From Gonatopus flavifemur (Eukaryota; Arthropoda; Insecta; Hymenoptera; Dryinidae), in contig JAFFJZ010000039.1 in NCBI GenBank assembly GCA_018340375.1, positions 1,798,001-1,862,000 on the forward strand: 64,000 nt of DNA. Direction: 5' to 3'. Under the pieces are notes generated by a model. The model was not told the origin of the DNA, did no database searches, and worked only from the letters and a program-made list of their open reading frames with translations. Both the position numbers and the translations under genes were made by a program. This document shows positions 11,990-24,365 of the stretch, piece after piece. Each line of letters opens with the position of its first letter. Within the stretch, counting starts at the first letter, position 1.

Positions 11990-12707
11990 TGTATTCTTTG
12001 ATTTTCATTCGAAATAAATCATTTTTTTTTATTAAAAAAACGCTATGAATCAATTCCAATTGATAGTTTCCCAGAAATTTGGTGCAATTATAATTTTCAT
12101 TTCCTAATTGAAAAACTTCCGATATAAAAACGAAGCAAAACGCATGAACCATCAAGAAACAATAAATGTCCTAATGAGAATCAAATAACTCTCAGACAAC
12201 GCACCTGGAAGATATCCGATAGAAATGCGGAATCCTTTCAAATGTTGATATGTATCAGTATATAACAACTGACATTAGATTCATTCCCAGAATTACAACG
12301 AAGGCGTGTGTGAATTGAGTTCTTTTTGCCCGATTGCCCCAGAGCATTCGAGTGAAGAAGGACAAATGTGTGGAAAAATTGCGATTTCTGATCGCGCATA
12401 TCTCCGCTTCATACGACAAAAACAATGTTTTTAAATGTTTCCTCGTCTTCATGAGTCAATTCCTACTAATTTTGGGTAGTGAAAAACGAATATGACGGAG
12501 GAAAAATGTTATTGGCTCCAGTTTCTGTGATATACAATAGGTGAAATTTTTTTATTTCAAAGGATAAAGAGAAAATAGTGAATATTAATTACATCTGCTA
12601 CCCATGTTGAAAGTGTGATCGCTCTCCTTTTTTAATCATAGTCACATCCTAAATTGATGTTGAAACACCTACCAGGTGGTTGAGTCTACAAAAAATCAAT
12701 TGGTGGC
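11990..12707. other. intergenic, nothing recognised
   Basis: AT-rich, no repeat or ORF with recognisable motifs. Confidence 0.35.
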
Positions 12708-14355
12708 TTAATGAGAACGCTGTCTTTTGGCTTTCCTCTTGTAAGTGAGTTCTGGAGCTACCTTACACAGAAACCAGCAGTAATCCGCAAGCATTGATTC
12801 ATTCCAGCGGCCCTGATATCTCTGTTCCATCACAGAAATATCCCTATAACCTTTCTCCCTGTTCGTCACTGACAGCTCCACAATTAGCTGGGAAAAAATC
12901 GAGATGGGAGTGGAGAAAATGAATTTTCAGGGACATGTTGCATCCGAGTTGATGGTATTTTTGTAGAAGTACTGTCACCAGCTGAGTGTAGTTATCATCT
13001 CTTTTGTTCCCTAAAAATCCATGCATAACTCCCTTGAAAGCTTCCCAAGCTTCCTTTTCATTCCCTTCCAAAACTAGATCAAAGGATCCTTTACGAGTTG
13101 ACGTATTTGTGGCCCTACAAAGATACCTTCCTTCACTTTTGCATCAGTCAATCTATGAGATTTTGTTCTCAAGAATTTAAAAGCTTGGCCTTCTTTGTTC
13201 ATGGCTTTAACAAAATTCTTCATTAAACCTAGTTTAATATGTAGGGGCGGAAGAAGAACATCTTCTGAATCCACGAGAGGCTCGGCACCGATATTTTCCT
13301 CGCTCAAGTCAAGATTTCTTGCAGGCCAATCTGCTTGAATATAATGTGATCTTCTATCCCTACTGTCCCACATACATAAAAAGCAACAGTATTTAGTGTA
13401 TCCTGACTGCATTCCAAAGAGTATAGCAATGACTTTTGAATCGCCACAGATTTTCCATTTATGTTCAGAATATTTGATTGAGTCGAGAAGGGCTGTCATG
13501 TTTGCATAAGTCTCCGTCATGTGAACTGCATGACCAACAGGAATAAAAGGAAGACGATTGCCGTTGTGTAGCCTCCATTCAATTGGATCATGCTTCAAAT
13601 TCAAACTTTCCATCAAACCATTGATGTCACAGCAAAAAACAAGATTGTTTTTCTTCTCAAGAAATGGAAGTAGTTCTCGTTGACGTCCTCTATACTTGGA
13701 GATCCTGACACCGTGTTGAAGCCAATTCCACTGCTGACACCTTGACGCTAAGAGCTCCGCCTTCTCTTGTGACAAGCCAAGGTCTCTAATGAAATCACTC
13801 AACCCCGTTGGTCATCTTTTACTTCGAAATCAGGGTCATGGGATGTTGAAGGGTTGTTGGGTTCTTCTTCTCCCATACTGTTTTCATTTTCTACTTCCAA
13901 CTCATCATTTTGGGGTGGAGTAGGAACCGGTAAACTGTCAGAATGTGGAATAGGTCTAGTAGCAGATGGAGGATTCGGATATTGAACTGTCCCTTTTTTT
14001 TCATTGACAATCCTGCCTTTGTAGGCGAAGTCATACAAAAATCGCAGGCATCTGTATGATTTGTAGGCTCTCGCCAAATCATAGGCACAGCAAAAGCCAT
14101 TGATCTTTTTTTATTTTTCAGCCACTCTCGTAATAAAACTGAACATGAGTTGCAACATATATGTGGAGCCCATGACTTATCCTGATCCCCTACTTCAAAA
14201 CCAAAATAATGCTTGTAGGCAGTCTTCACTAGAGGAGTCAAATTACGTTTCTGTGACGAAAACGTTATTTCACCACAAATGTAACAAAAATTGTCCACTG
14301 AATTTACACATTTTCGTGGCATGTTCATATAACAAACTTTATTCTTCAAGAACAC
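12708..14355 (-). pseudogene. multi-copy insect zinc-finger protein family, broken copy
   Basis: One decayed gene spread over several frames. The start near 14322 reads MPRKCVNSVDNFCYICGEIT, and a second zinc pair is PHICCNSCSVLLREW. A third, CDFCMTSPTKAG, is followed by a frameshift near 14000. Then comes PIPHSDSLPVP with an acidic linker, a 2-base insertion near 13803, and the core with CGDSKVIAILFGMQSGYTKYCCFLCMWDSR. A base is lost near 13077, then FHQDI-like sequence continues to MEQRYQGRWNESMLADYCWFLC and the stop at 12708-12710. I recognise it as a family found in many uncharacterised copies in insects and other invertebrates, behaving like a transposable-element gene. I do not know its function. 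At least three frame breaks make it inactive. Confidence 0.6.
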
Positions 14356-14640
14356 TCTGAAATAAGAAGTTCTGCACTAATTACAACATAAATGATATGA
14401 AATTCACCGTCACAGTAATAGTGTTTACGTTTATAACTCACCTGAGTGTAGATTACTGTCCTATGTTGACAATTGACAGGTGTGCAACAATCCTAAAACT
14501 AATTTTCCCCAAATTGGAAATGGAGACTATAGAGAATATGAAATGTCACTGTATCTCCAAAACAAGAGCTAATCGGTGATTTTTATGGTGATTTTCGAAT
14601 TCAGCGGGTGAAAGTACGTAAGAATTAGCTATCGTTGAGT
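14356..14640. other. upstream flank of the zinc-finger relic
   Basis: No recognised promoter or other feature. Confidence 0.3.
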
Positions 14641-15690
14641 CCGAAACATTTTCATTGTTGTGTTGATAATTATCCGATTGCAATGGAACTCATACCACGT
14701 TCTAGTTATGATCCGATAGTGGTTCTATATTAGTGACATCCGAAGCGGTTGAAAACTGTGGAAATTTTTGTTTTTGTAAGCCGCATCGTTTCTAAATATT
14801 CTGAAAGTATGCCCTCCCTATGTTCGTATCATCTGAATGCTATAAAACTTTGAGGATATTCAGTTCAACAGGTGTTAGTCGTACAACATGAATTTCAGGC
14901 ATATTGGAAATGGCAACAAAATTCGTGAATATCGTCATCATGCGGATATGTTCCGTTCCTATCATCCGATCGTGATGAAGTTTCCACCATAATTTTGTGC
15001 AGTGTCGATAATGATCCCATATAAGTTTCAACATGATCTTTGCAGAAGAACGGAAGAGGGGGAGGAATCATGTTATCGACAATTCTGATTTTGCAACCGT
15101 ACGTATCTTCGCTTCGCGTTATCCGATTATAATGAAACTTTTACTACGTGTTAGTTATGGCTACATGGGTGTGCCATGTAAGTTTCATCCTAATCGGTTG
15201 AGAATTTTATTGAGTTTTTTTTTTATGTTCATATGGGATGTTATCAAAAACTGTAATTTTGGGACAAGGGCATGTTTTCGCTTCCTGTTATCTAATTGCA
15301 ATGAAATTCATACCACGGTTCAGTTATGATCTCATAGTGGTCTCATATAGGCTTAATCACAATCGGTTGATAAATGTGAAAACAGAGTCTTTAGCAATCT
15401 GCATTGTTTGACGATATATTCCCAAAAGTTCCATCACCATCGTTTGATTAGGAACAAGGAAGCTGTGTGCCAATTAGCAAAGTTTTTTTAGGAAATATGG
15501 ACCACTTTGAATACTGTTTACACACAACGGAATGACAATACACCAAAAATCGCTCACATGTCATGTGAATAACCATGTGGATATCCAATCGTTATGCCAT
15601 TTTTAATACAGTCATATGTAATGTTGGTTATGATCCCATATAGCTTTCAACCTGATTGTCACAGAAGAACCGGGTGGATGAGAGTCATTT
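14641..15690. repeat. degenerate dispersed repeat cluster (TTATCCGATTATAATGAAACT type)
   Basis: Related blocks of roughly 100-200 bp occur near 14655-14760, 14920-15060, 15095-15215, 15280-15400 and 15560-15690. Each has ATCCGATYRYAATGAAACT, then TAGTTATGATCCCATA and AGTTTCATCCTGATCGG-like strings. The same family appears near 27640-27740, 28085-28185 and 28645-28735. It is too degenerate for exact unit borders, with no coding potential. Confidence 0.5.
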
Positions 15691-16289
15691 GAAATAAAGA
15701 AAAAGAACAATTTTCTTTCAGTATACATTTTTTTTAGGATCGAATGATCGGAAAAAATTGTTCAAAATTTTTGCCTCCAAAATGTTTTTGAAGAAGAAAA
15801 TTACCATTTTCACTTCGAAAAATCTAGTACATAATTGCATGGAGTCGGTCAATGTGGATGAAAATAAAAACGATCGTACAATTCCACACGAATTTCATAC
15901 CAAAGATGCGGAACTCGATGAAGATCTGTCCAACAGTTTTTCAGTGATCTTACGCATGAGTAAGGGTATTTGACATCCGATTTTTGGAGGCCATATCTCC
16001 ATTTGTCAAAATTGTCCTCCAAGAATTTCTCAAACTCATGTAGGTATCTAACTTTCTTGGCAACTCAGTTCAAGACATACTTGTAATGGACAAAAGAAAT
16101 CATACACTACTCACAACTATGTCGCATACAATTGATTGTTCTTTGCCAAATTCAACATTTTCTTTGTCATATCAGGATTTCTGCAACTGGATATATTATG
16201 ATCCTGTTCTCTTGTTGGTACTCAATAACATCTCATTCAGTCGTAAGAACAATTGCAATTTCGTTAGCAGTGTATGATTCATTTTGTCT
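15691..16289. other. no recognised gene
   Basis: A 71-codon frame at 15758-15973 (plus) has an acidic C-terminus but no family resemblance, and I do not call it. The rest is featureless. Confidence 0.3.
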
Positions 16290-17150
16290 GTATAACGCAA
16301 GGAGCCCTATTTCCGACCACATGCTCCTCTCCCAGTTTCCCCCAAATCTTCTTTCACCTATTCCCCATACCTGCCCCTTCACCTCCCATGCTTTCTTGAC
16401 TTTATTCCTGACCTATGCTTCTTGTCCTCTATTTCTTTGTATCACATATCCCAACTATCTGTATTTTTTCATCTCCTCTTTGTACTCTTTCCCCCATTTT
16501 TATTCTATTCCTTTCTTTTCTTCCCCTCCGCTCATGAATCTCATCACTTTTGTCTCACTCGTATTCACCTCCGAACCCTTTTCTTCCAAAATATTTCTTC
16601 AGGTTTCCCATGGCTTCCTTCATTTGTTCTTCATTCTCAGCTATCACTACAATGACGTGAGCGTGAGCTAGCGTCCTTACTTGCTTTTTTCCCATCCTTA
16701 TTTCTCCCCACAATCCTTCAGTCATTTCTTCTACTAGGTCCCAAATATATATGTGAAATGAGTCTAGACTGAGAGAGCAGCCCCGCCTTACTCCCCTTGC
16801 TAGCCAGAATTCCTCACTCACCTTATCTCCTCAATCTTATTCTCACCTTTGTTTCTGTGTACAATTCCTCAATTCTATAGACCAATTTTGCACCTATACC
16901 TTTTTTCCTCATCATTTCCCGTAACTGATTCCTAGCTATTGTGTCAAACCTGCTTCAAGACCTATCAACAAATCTACCATACCTCTCCCCCCCCCTCCTC
17001 CCCTACTCCTCGTCCTAGCAAATAATTAATGACATAAATATTATCTATTGTACCCATACCCTACCTAAAACCCGCTTGGTTCTCCAGAACTATCCCTTCT
17101 CTCTTCATCCATTACGAGGTCTGCAAATACTATTTCATAAATTAATTCAT
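16290..17150 (-). pseudogene. LINE reverse transcriptase relic (Jockey/CR1-like)
   Basis: Minus-strand translation across frames gives AGFR-GMGTIDNIYVINYLLGR, a GAALSVD-type remnant of the QGCPLSP motif, IYIWDLVEEMTEGLWGEIRMGKKQVRTLAHA and ENEEQMKEAMGNLKKYFGRKGF. The catalytic YADD motif has decayed to HAHV at about 16660. Many stops and frameshifts. It represents only the RT palm and thumb region of a non-LTR retrotransposon unrelated in detail to the LINE at 19.8 kb. The plus-strand frame 16132-16671 is its shadow. Confidence 0.65.
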
Positions 17151-17301
17151 TCCAATAAATTCATTCTGTTTGGCTAGTGTACCTCTAAATAAATAAATTG
17201 GAATCAAGAGGCAGGTAGCGTCTCGATGCCAAGTACCTGAGAAAAAACACTCAAAAGAAACATGTCAATGAAAAAGCAGAAGTCGCGTGCTACCGTGTAT
17301 C

Positions 17302-17877
17302 TACAGGGTGACCCAAGTCGAATAGATTATATTTGAGGAGCGTATTCTGCAGCCAAAATGCAACAACTTTTCCATTTGGCAAAATTTTTTTTGAGGCTTA
17401 GTTCTGGAGATATGAGCATTTTTAGATTTTTCTTCAAATCCGGATCATTCAAAGGCACTATGTGCTACACACTTGAGCTTAACACCATTCGCTGAGTTGG
17501 GAAGTGGCGGATCCCTGGAAAAAAAATTGGACTATCCTATCAATTTCCAATTCAAAGTTATAGCGATTTGAAATTTTTGAGCTTTCAGCCAATCAGAATT
17601 CAGCAACTTTAAATCGTTATAACTCCGGAACAAGCAATGATAAGAGAGTTTGATTCTTTCTCCAGAGATTCGCCATTTTCCAACTTAGCGAATGGCATGA
17701 AGCTCAAGCGTGTAGCAGTAAGTGCCTGTGAGTGATTTGGATTTGAAAAAAAATCTAAAACCCTCATATCTCCAAAACTAAGCCTCAAAAAAAATTTTGC
17801 CAAATAGAAAAGTTGTTGCATTTTGGCTGCAGAATACGCTCCTCAAATATAATCTATCCGACTTAGGTCACCCTGTA
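17302..17877. mobile_element. palindromic TA-flanked MITE, family A (CAGGGTGAC ends)
   Basis: The element proper is 17304-17875, starting CAGGGTGACC and ending GGTCACCCTG, with TA on both sides. The two halves are inverted copies along most of the 572 bp: GAGGAGCGTATTCTGCAGCC and its complement near the ends, and the centre near 17590. A related element with CTGGGTGT ends lies at 24368-24925. TA duplication suggests mobilisation by a Tc1/mariner-type transposase. Confidence 0.8.
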
Positions 17878-18089
17878 TACTGAACAGAGATTAATCCCCT
17901 GAAAAAATTTCCAATGTACAATAACTCAACACATATTGTATTTAACGGAAAAATGAGTACACTTTGACTGTGTACTTCGACTATAAACTTTCGATTTGGT
18001 ACACTGCGAACTTGATCCATCGAAATCTGTACACTAGCTACCACCACTATTAATCGCATCAAGTAACCACGTATGCGAATGACGATATT

Positions 18090-18420
18090 ACTGGAGCGCA
18101 GCGGATATACTTCGAAACCTTTCGTAAGGTATATTGCAATCAGATCTATTGAGTAGAATCACAGGTGAATGAAGGGAATACAGAAACGAAGTGGATATAT
18201 TATAGACCTGTGAATAAGCCATAACCCCCCTCAATTTTATTGGGTACTCCTTAGACAAATGAGCAAAAGGCTGGAGCGCAGTGGATATATATTCCACATT
18301 CTGGCGTTAGGTATATTGTGATCAGATTCTTCCAATAGAATCACGTTTGGATGGAAGGAAAACACAAATGGAGCAGATATACCACAGAATTGTAAGTGAG
18401 ATACCACCACACTCTTAGAG
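18090..18420. repeat. tandem repeat, two units of about 182 bp
   Basis: Units start near 18091 and 18273 with GGAGCGCAGYGGATATA and share GGTATATTGYRATCAGAT and TAGAATCAC. A more diverged third trace is near 18760-18800 (GCACAATGGATATACTACGG). Non-coding. Confidence 0.6.
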
Positions 18421-19289
18421 GAGTTATGAAGTTTTATACGTACACAATTTATTAAACAGAATTCAAAATAAATCATTGAATTCAATAATATAATTTTTCA
18501 TGTTGAGAATTTTATTCTCAATGTTGAGAATTGCCTTCTCAATTTTATTAACATATTTATGACATTTAATCATTATCAATAATTATCGCAATTCAGTAAG
18601 GAATTGTGAAATTTTATCATTATTATTCAATTTAAGGATCAGTATTGGATCTAATATGAGAATATGATATTTCTTAAAGAATTCCGTAGTAAATTTAAGA
18701 ACTTTTCAAACAGTGCACCATCAATTTCATTAGGTGGTTTCGTAAGCAAGGAAAGAAGAGGCGAAAGCACAATGGATATACTACGGATTCTTGCATCAGG
18801 GGCACTTCACAGATTCACCAAAGAATGAGTACACAATCAGCTCAGTGAAAATTGAGCAGACACAACAAAATTTTGATTACAAAAATTGTTATAGAATAAC
18901 TGAGTCAACTTATCTGGTGTGACTGGAGATATAATCCATTCTGAGATGTTGTCCCCAAAAATTTCATTTCTCCAGTTGTTTCATTTGAGCTGGAGAATAT
19001 TTCTATTCTCACTAACGTTTATTCTTACTCTCAATCATCTTTATATGAAAATAATTGGATTCTTGAATATCATAAATATTGAACGTTTCTATTTTCACAT
19101 ATTTTCACACTCTCAGATCGTTATTCCTAAATATGTGTTAGAAATGAGAACAATTTCATTCAACAGCAAATTTTTCTTTTTCTCTCAACGTGTGTTGAAA
19201 AATGAAGATTTGTGTGAGTAGAAATATGTGACAATAGATGTTTCTCATCAATAATATTTGAGAAAAGAATTATCTGAAAATGAAGAGAA

Positions 19290-19750
19290 TTAACCCTTAG
19301 CTGCCACACTTCGCCAGTGTAACATAGCAGCCACACTGAGGTCGATTATGACCCCAACTGTAAATGTACACCAAAGCCAAGCTATGCGTAAATATATCTT
19401 GGAAAAATTTTAGAGAGTACTAAAACTATTCTCATTTTCAGTCAAATGATTTCCCTAAAGGAAAATCAATTTCGAATTTGTGAAAAAATTATGTGCGTAG
19501 CACACATGCATCGCTTCTTTTCATCGATCGATAGGTATATTTTCGCTTTTAAATGAAATTATCACTGTATCATGGAAGAGAATTAAATGAAACATGGACA
19601 ATCATGTCACGCTAGGGTGGAGTAAAGTGAAGAAACTCTGAAGTGGCGCAGGATTGCGCGAAGAGTTCGAATTATTGAGTTTCTTGATGGTAATTCAAGA
19701 TTGAATCATGTTGGGGTCAGTCTGACCCCAGTGTGGCAGCTGAGGGTTAA
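19290..19750. mobile_element. piggyBac-type MITE, TTAA flanked
   Basis: TTAA at 19290-19293 and 19747-19750 frames inverted ends CCCTTAGCTGCCACACT and AGTGTGGCAGCTGAGGG. TTAA target sites with CCC...GGG ends are diagnostic of piggyBac-like elements. The 453-bp inside has GACCCCAAC/GTTGGGGTC sub-repeats and no ORF, so it is non-autonomous. Confidence 0.85.
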
Positions 19751-19794
19751 GAATACAGATCATTAATGAAAACATGTAATGACAATTAGAGTAG

Positions 19795-20403
19795 TTGCGA
19801 ATAAGGATATTTTGGAATATTATATCTGTAATGCATAAAAGAGTAGGAAATAGAATAGAAAATTATTTGCAACATAATGAACGTGTGATGATGGTTAGAA
19901 TCAGAACAAAACCGGTAGACACAGTCATAGTCCAAGTATACATGCCCACATCTGCATATTCGGAGGAAGATATTGAAAAAACGTACGAAGAAATAGAAGA
20001 AGTGATAGAATATGTGAAGGGAGAAGATAATTTGATAGTGATGGGGGATTGGAATGCGGTAGTAGGACAAGGAAAAGAGGACAACATTATAGGAGATTTC
20101 GCGTTAGGGAGGAGGAACGATAGAGGACAACGTTTAGTCGAATTTTGTGAAAATCATAAGATGGTTATCACAAACACTTTATTCGAAAATCATCCAAGAA
20201 GAATCTACACTTGGAAAATGCCAGGAGATACAGCAAGATACCAAATTGATTACATATTAGTGAAACAAAGATTTAGAAACCAAGTGAAAAACTGTAAAAC
20301 TTATCCCGGTGCAGATATAGATAGTGATCATAATATGTTGATGATGAAATGTTCTCTGAAATTCAAATCTCTGAAGAAGAAAAGGAAAATGCAGAAAAGA
20401 TAG
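19795..20403 (+). pseudogene. LINE endonuclease domain
   Basis: Apurinic-type endonuclease that nicks target DNA for target-primed reverse transcription. Visible motifs are VQVYMPTSAYSEEDIE, MGDWNAVVGQGKEDN (active-site Asp/Asn), RRIYTWKMPGDTARYQIDYILV and the closing ADIDSDHNMLM with Asp and His. The N-terminal third of the domain is lost by 5' truncation. A TAG at 20401-20403 separates it from the rest of the polyprotein, which continues in the same frame (NLKNLKQKQTHEAFE). Confidence 0.75.
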
Positions 20404-20406
20404 AAT

Positions 20407-22474
20407 TTGAAGAACCTCAAGCAAAAACAAACACATGAGGCATTCGAGAAAATGTTGGATGAAAAATTGGGAGATCAAAAAGAGAAAGACTTGGGAATAG
20501 AGAGGAGATGGACAAAGATGAAGGGGAATATAAGAGAATGTGCGGATAAGATTTTGAAGAATGATGGAGTAGAAGCTAAAAACCCATGGATAACGGGAGA
20601 AATTTTAGAATTGATAAATGAAAGAAGAAAATACAAGAATAATGATAGCCAAGAAGGCCAGCAACGATACAAATCATTGAGAAATAAAATAATAAGAGAA
20701 TCAAGGAAAGCAAAAGAACAGTGGTTAGAAGAGAAATGTCAGGAAATAGAAATAAGATTGCATTTAGGAAAAATAGATGAAGCATATAGGATTATTAAAA
20801 GATTTTTCGGACAAATGAAATCTAGAAGCAATAAGATTAGACACTCTCTAGGACGACAATTGATAAAAACGGAAGAGAAAATAGAACAGTGGATCAATCA
20901 TTTGGAAGACTTGTATAGAGGAAACGATGATATAGCACTATTAGAGAAGGAGGAGGATGTAAATGAGGAAGAATTGGGAGATTCGATATTGAGATCAGAA
21001 TTCGACAAGGCTTTGAAAGAATTGAAAAATAATAAAGCGCCAGGCATAGATGGCATAAGTGCGGACCTTATAAAAGCCTCCAGTGAAGGAACTCGCGACG
21101 CACTGTTTGAATTGATTAGAGATATGTACGAAAAAGGAGAAGTACCGGAAGATTTCCAAAAGAATAAAATTGTCGCTATCCCGAAAAAACAAGGGGCAGA
21201 CAAATGCGAGAACTACAGAACGATCAGTTTAACTTCACATGCTTCGAAAATACTGACCAAAATTATATACAGGAGGATGGAAAATAAAATAGAGAGTAGA
21301 TTGGCAGAGGATCAGTTTGGTTTTAGAAAAAATAGGGGAACGCGAGAAGCAATCTTAGCACTCAGGGCAGTAATAGAGAAAAGGATAGCGCTGAAGAAAT
21401 CTGTGTACATAGGTTTTGTAGATATACAAAAGGCTTTCGATAATGTGGACTGAGAGAAGATGTTTGCGATCCTGAAGAAGGTGGGAATAAATTATAAAGA
21501 TAGAAGAATAATATACGAATTATATAAGAATCAAAGTGCAATAATAGACATAGAGGGTCAGGAAGGGGAAGCACAAATAAGAAGAGGGTGAGACAAGGAT
21601 GCTCATTATCGCCACTGATTTTCAATTTATATATAGAAGAAGCAATGAACGAAGTGAAGGAGGAAATTCAATCGAAATTACAGATTCAGGGAGAAAATAT
21701 AAGTATGTTGAGATTCGCGGATGACATAGCTATATTGGCCACGAGTAGTACTGAGTTAGAAAATATTCTCAACACCATGAGAACAATATTATTGGAAAAC
21801 TATTGTATGAATATAAATAAAGACAAAACAAAATTCATGATGTGTACAGCAGCGAAAACAGCTAGAAGAACGAGAATCAAAATAGATACCGAGACAATTG
21901 AACAGGTGAAAGAATTCAAATATCTAGGAAGCATAATTACAGAGAACGGCAAAAGGAAAGAGATATAAGAGCAAGAATAGCACAAGGGAAACAGGCTTTT
22001 TATCAAAAGAGACAGTTATTATGCTCAAAAAATATAAGCTTGGAAGTAAGGAAGAAATTCTTGAAAAGTTACGTTTGGAGCACAGCATTATATGGTTGCG
22101 AAACTTGGACAATGGGGAAAACTGATCAACGAAGACTTGAAGCTTTTGAAATGTGGTGTTATAGGAGGATGCTCAGAATAAAATGGATAGACAAAGTCAA
22201 AAATGAAGAAGTACTCGAGCAGATGAATGAAGAAAGAAATCTTTTGAAACACATCGTGAAAAGGAGAAGCAATCTTATAGGACACACATTACGGCATGAG
22301 AGTTTATTGAAAACAATATTGGAAGGGAAAATGAATGGTCAAACTGGTAAAGGTAGACCTAGAGCAAGTTATATGAAGCAACTCGTACAAGACAAGGGAT
22401 GTAGTAGATATGTAGAAATTAAGCGTTTGGCGGATAATAGACAGGGGTGGAGGGTTTCATCAAACCAGTCGTAA
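20407..22474 (+). pseudogene. LINE reverse transcriptase and C-terminal domain
   Basis: Continues the endonuclease frame with a long basic linker, then the RT. Motifs are NNKAPGIDGISADLIK, NKIVAIPKKQGADKCENYRT, AEDQFGFRKNRGTREAI and YIGFVDIQKAFDNVD. TGA at 21451 sits where Trp is expected, and a frameshift lies near 21587. It resumes with RQGCSLSPLIFNLYIEEAM, LRFADDIAIL (catalytic Asp pair) and EFKYLGSIITENG. Another shift near 21965 leads to TALYGCETWTMGKTDQRRLE and the stop after SNQS at 22472-22474. RT activity needs both the broken parts, so it is inactive. Confidence 0.8.
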
Positions 22475-22804
22475 GACTGATTACTTCATGATGATGATGA
22501 TATCTGTTATAAATGAGATTATATTCATAAAAAACGTTTCAAAAGAACTATAGGTCAACTTGACATATGTGACCGGGAATATAATTCATTCTAAAATGTT
22601 CTCTCCAAAAGTTCAATCTCTTCAAATGTTCTATTCAAGCTAGATCATATTTTCATTCATACAAAATTCTATTCTTACTCCTTATTATCTTTGTTTTCAG
22701 ACAAGCTCATTTTCAAACATCATCAATGTCGAATATCTTTATTCTCTTGTACTTTCACTCGCACGAATCTTTATAAATATATGTTCTCGAAGTTTGAATC
22801 GTTT

Positions 22805-22910
22805 CCCACATAGCATGAAAGTTTTGAGAACATTCTGAGAACGTTTCTAAGACGTTTAAAGTTCTCTGAAGGTTCTGACAACGTTCAGAGAACTTTCAGT
22901 GCTATGTGGG
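22805..22910. mobile_element. hairpin MITE, CCCACATAGCA ends, 2-bp TT duplication
   Basis: Left end CCCACATAGCATGAAAGTTT, right end AACTTTCAGTGCTATGTGGG, 106 bp in total and almost fully palindromic, with GAACGTT inside. TT sits on both sides (22803-22804, 22911-22912). Its termini match those of 50327-50745 and 59610-59717. Confidence 0.7.
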
Positions 22911-24365
22911 TTATAGAAACAAAAAGAAAATTAAAACTCACGAAATCTGTTCAATCATTGTTACATGTTTTCTCGAATCAACTCTTCGCCACTGGAAACA
23001 TCGTTTCAATAATGTACTTCAAGATTTTTGGGATTTAATTTGGATTGTTAATTAGTTTCAATGAAGCACTCAAACTTCAGCGACATATGAATACGTGACA
23101 AAAATGAAAAACCAAGATCTTATTCAAAAGCGAATCTTTCTTCTCCTAATCATTGAACTCCATGTTATGCTAGAATGAGTACTCCGTAGGATCCTCACCG
23201 TCAGAGAAGAATAGCCCATATCGCACAAAGACTTCTAAGAGATATCTCAAGGAGTCTGGCAGATCAGGATTGTCGGAGGTATCCTTTAGAATGCTTTTTC
23301 TGCAAGAAAATTGATGCTATGTGGGAGTTGAGAGTCATGTGTAGAAAGGAGATGAACTAATCCTTCGAATTGAGACAGGAATATCAAATTGTATATGTCC
23401 GAAAGACAAGACAACGCCCCAGCACAATAGTATGTGGCTCACGAGACTCTCGAATTGTTAAACTATAGGGAGTGCTGATTGCAGTACAGAGAGAAAAATA
23501 ATACAATAAAAATTACGTTTAATGGTGAATTGATACTATATGTCTAATGTTTTGAGAAGTACTCTTCAAATGTGGAACAGAATACTACAACTGCAATAAT
23601 TTTCACTACATTCTGTAAGAAAGCCTCTGAGACCGTCAGGTAATTGTGACAACATTTGACGAAATAATACTATTTTACTACATTATTTTTCTCCGAGTAC
23701 ATACACAGTTTAATGCTTCCAACATGTTTCCAAAAATGAAGAGCCATTTATGTTTTCAAATCCCAGAAAACTCGGAGTTCGTAAAAACTTCTTCGCAAAT
23801 TCCGTTCGAACACTCAAATTTTTTGAGAGTTCTTGGAGGATTAAGCAACGAAGTCTGTGCTATCTGGGATATTATTCATGTTGAATATCTTCATTCTCAC
23901 ATATTTTCACTTTCGCGGATCTTCATTTGTAAATATACATAAAAACTGGAGAAGGATCTTATTCAACAGCATATTCGTTTCATCCTTTGAATATAAACTG
24001 TAAAAAACTGGGAATTCATTGTATCTTGGTACTGGAAAATTTAAATCCTTTCATTTTCCAGTACATATAATGAAATTTCCCGAATTTTGTACAGTGGTAT
24101 ACCGCACCAGATATACATGAGAATGGATATTAATCATCATTAATGATCTCTTCGCGAGTTACATTCCTTCTGTTGTTTCATTCAAGCTGAATTGTATTTC
24201 TATTCTGATTTCGGAATATTACGTACAAGATATGAACAAGATTATGATCATAAACAAAAATGACTACAGCTCAGCCTGACTGAAGGAATTGGAAATACAA
24301 ATCATTTTTTTATTAAATTCCTTCTCGAACATGTCATTAAAGTTGAATCGGTGATGGTTTTGGAA

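Larger units (their letters stand above)
19789..22506 (+). mobile_element. 5'-truncated RTE-like LINE, copy 1
   Basis: Starts inside the endonuclease domain and ends with a TGATGATGATGAT tail at about 22487-22501. A short microsatellite tail is typical of RTE-type elements. Domain order is apurinic endonuclease, reverse transcriptase, C-terminal YGCETW region. A second copy of the same family lies on the minus strand at 34077-35178 plus 40811-42420. It is dead through several stops and frameshifts. Confidence 0.8.

Noticed and set aside
16132..16671. 179-codon plus-strand ORF
   Set aside because: It is antisense to a recognisable LINE reverse transcriptase relic and is hydrophobic and low in complexity, as expected for a shadow frame.
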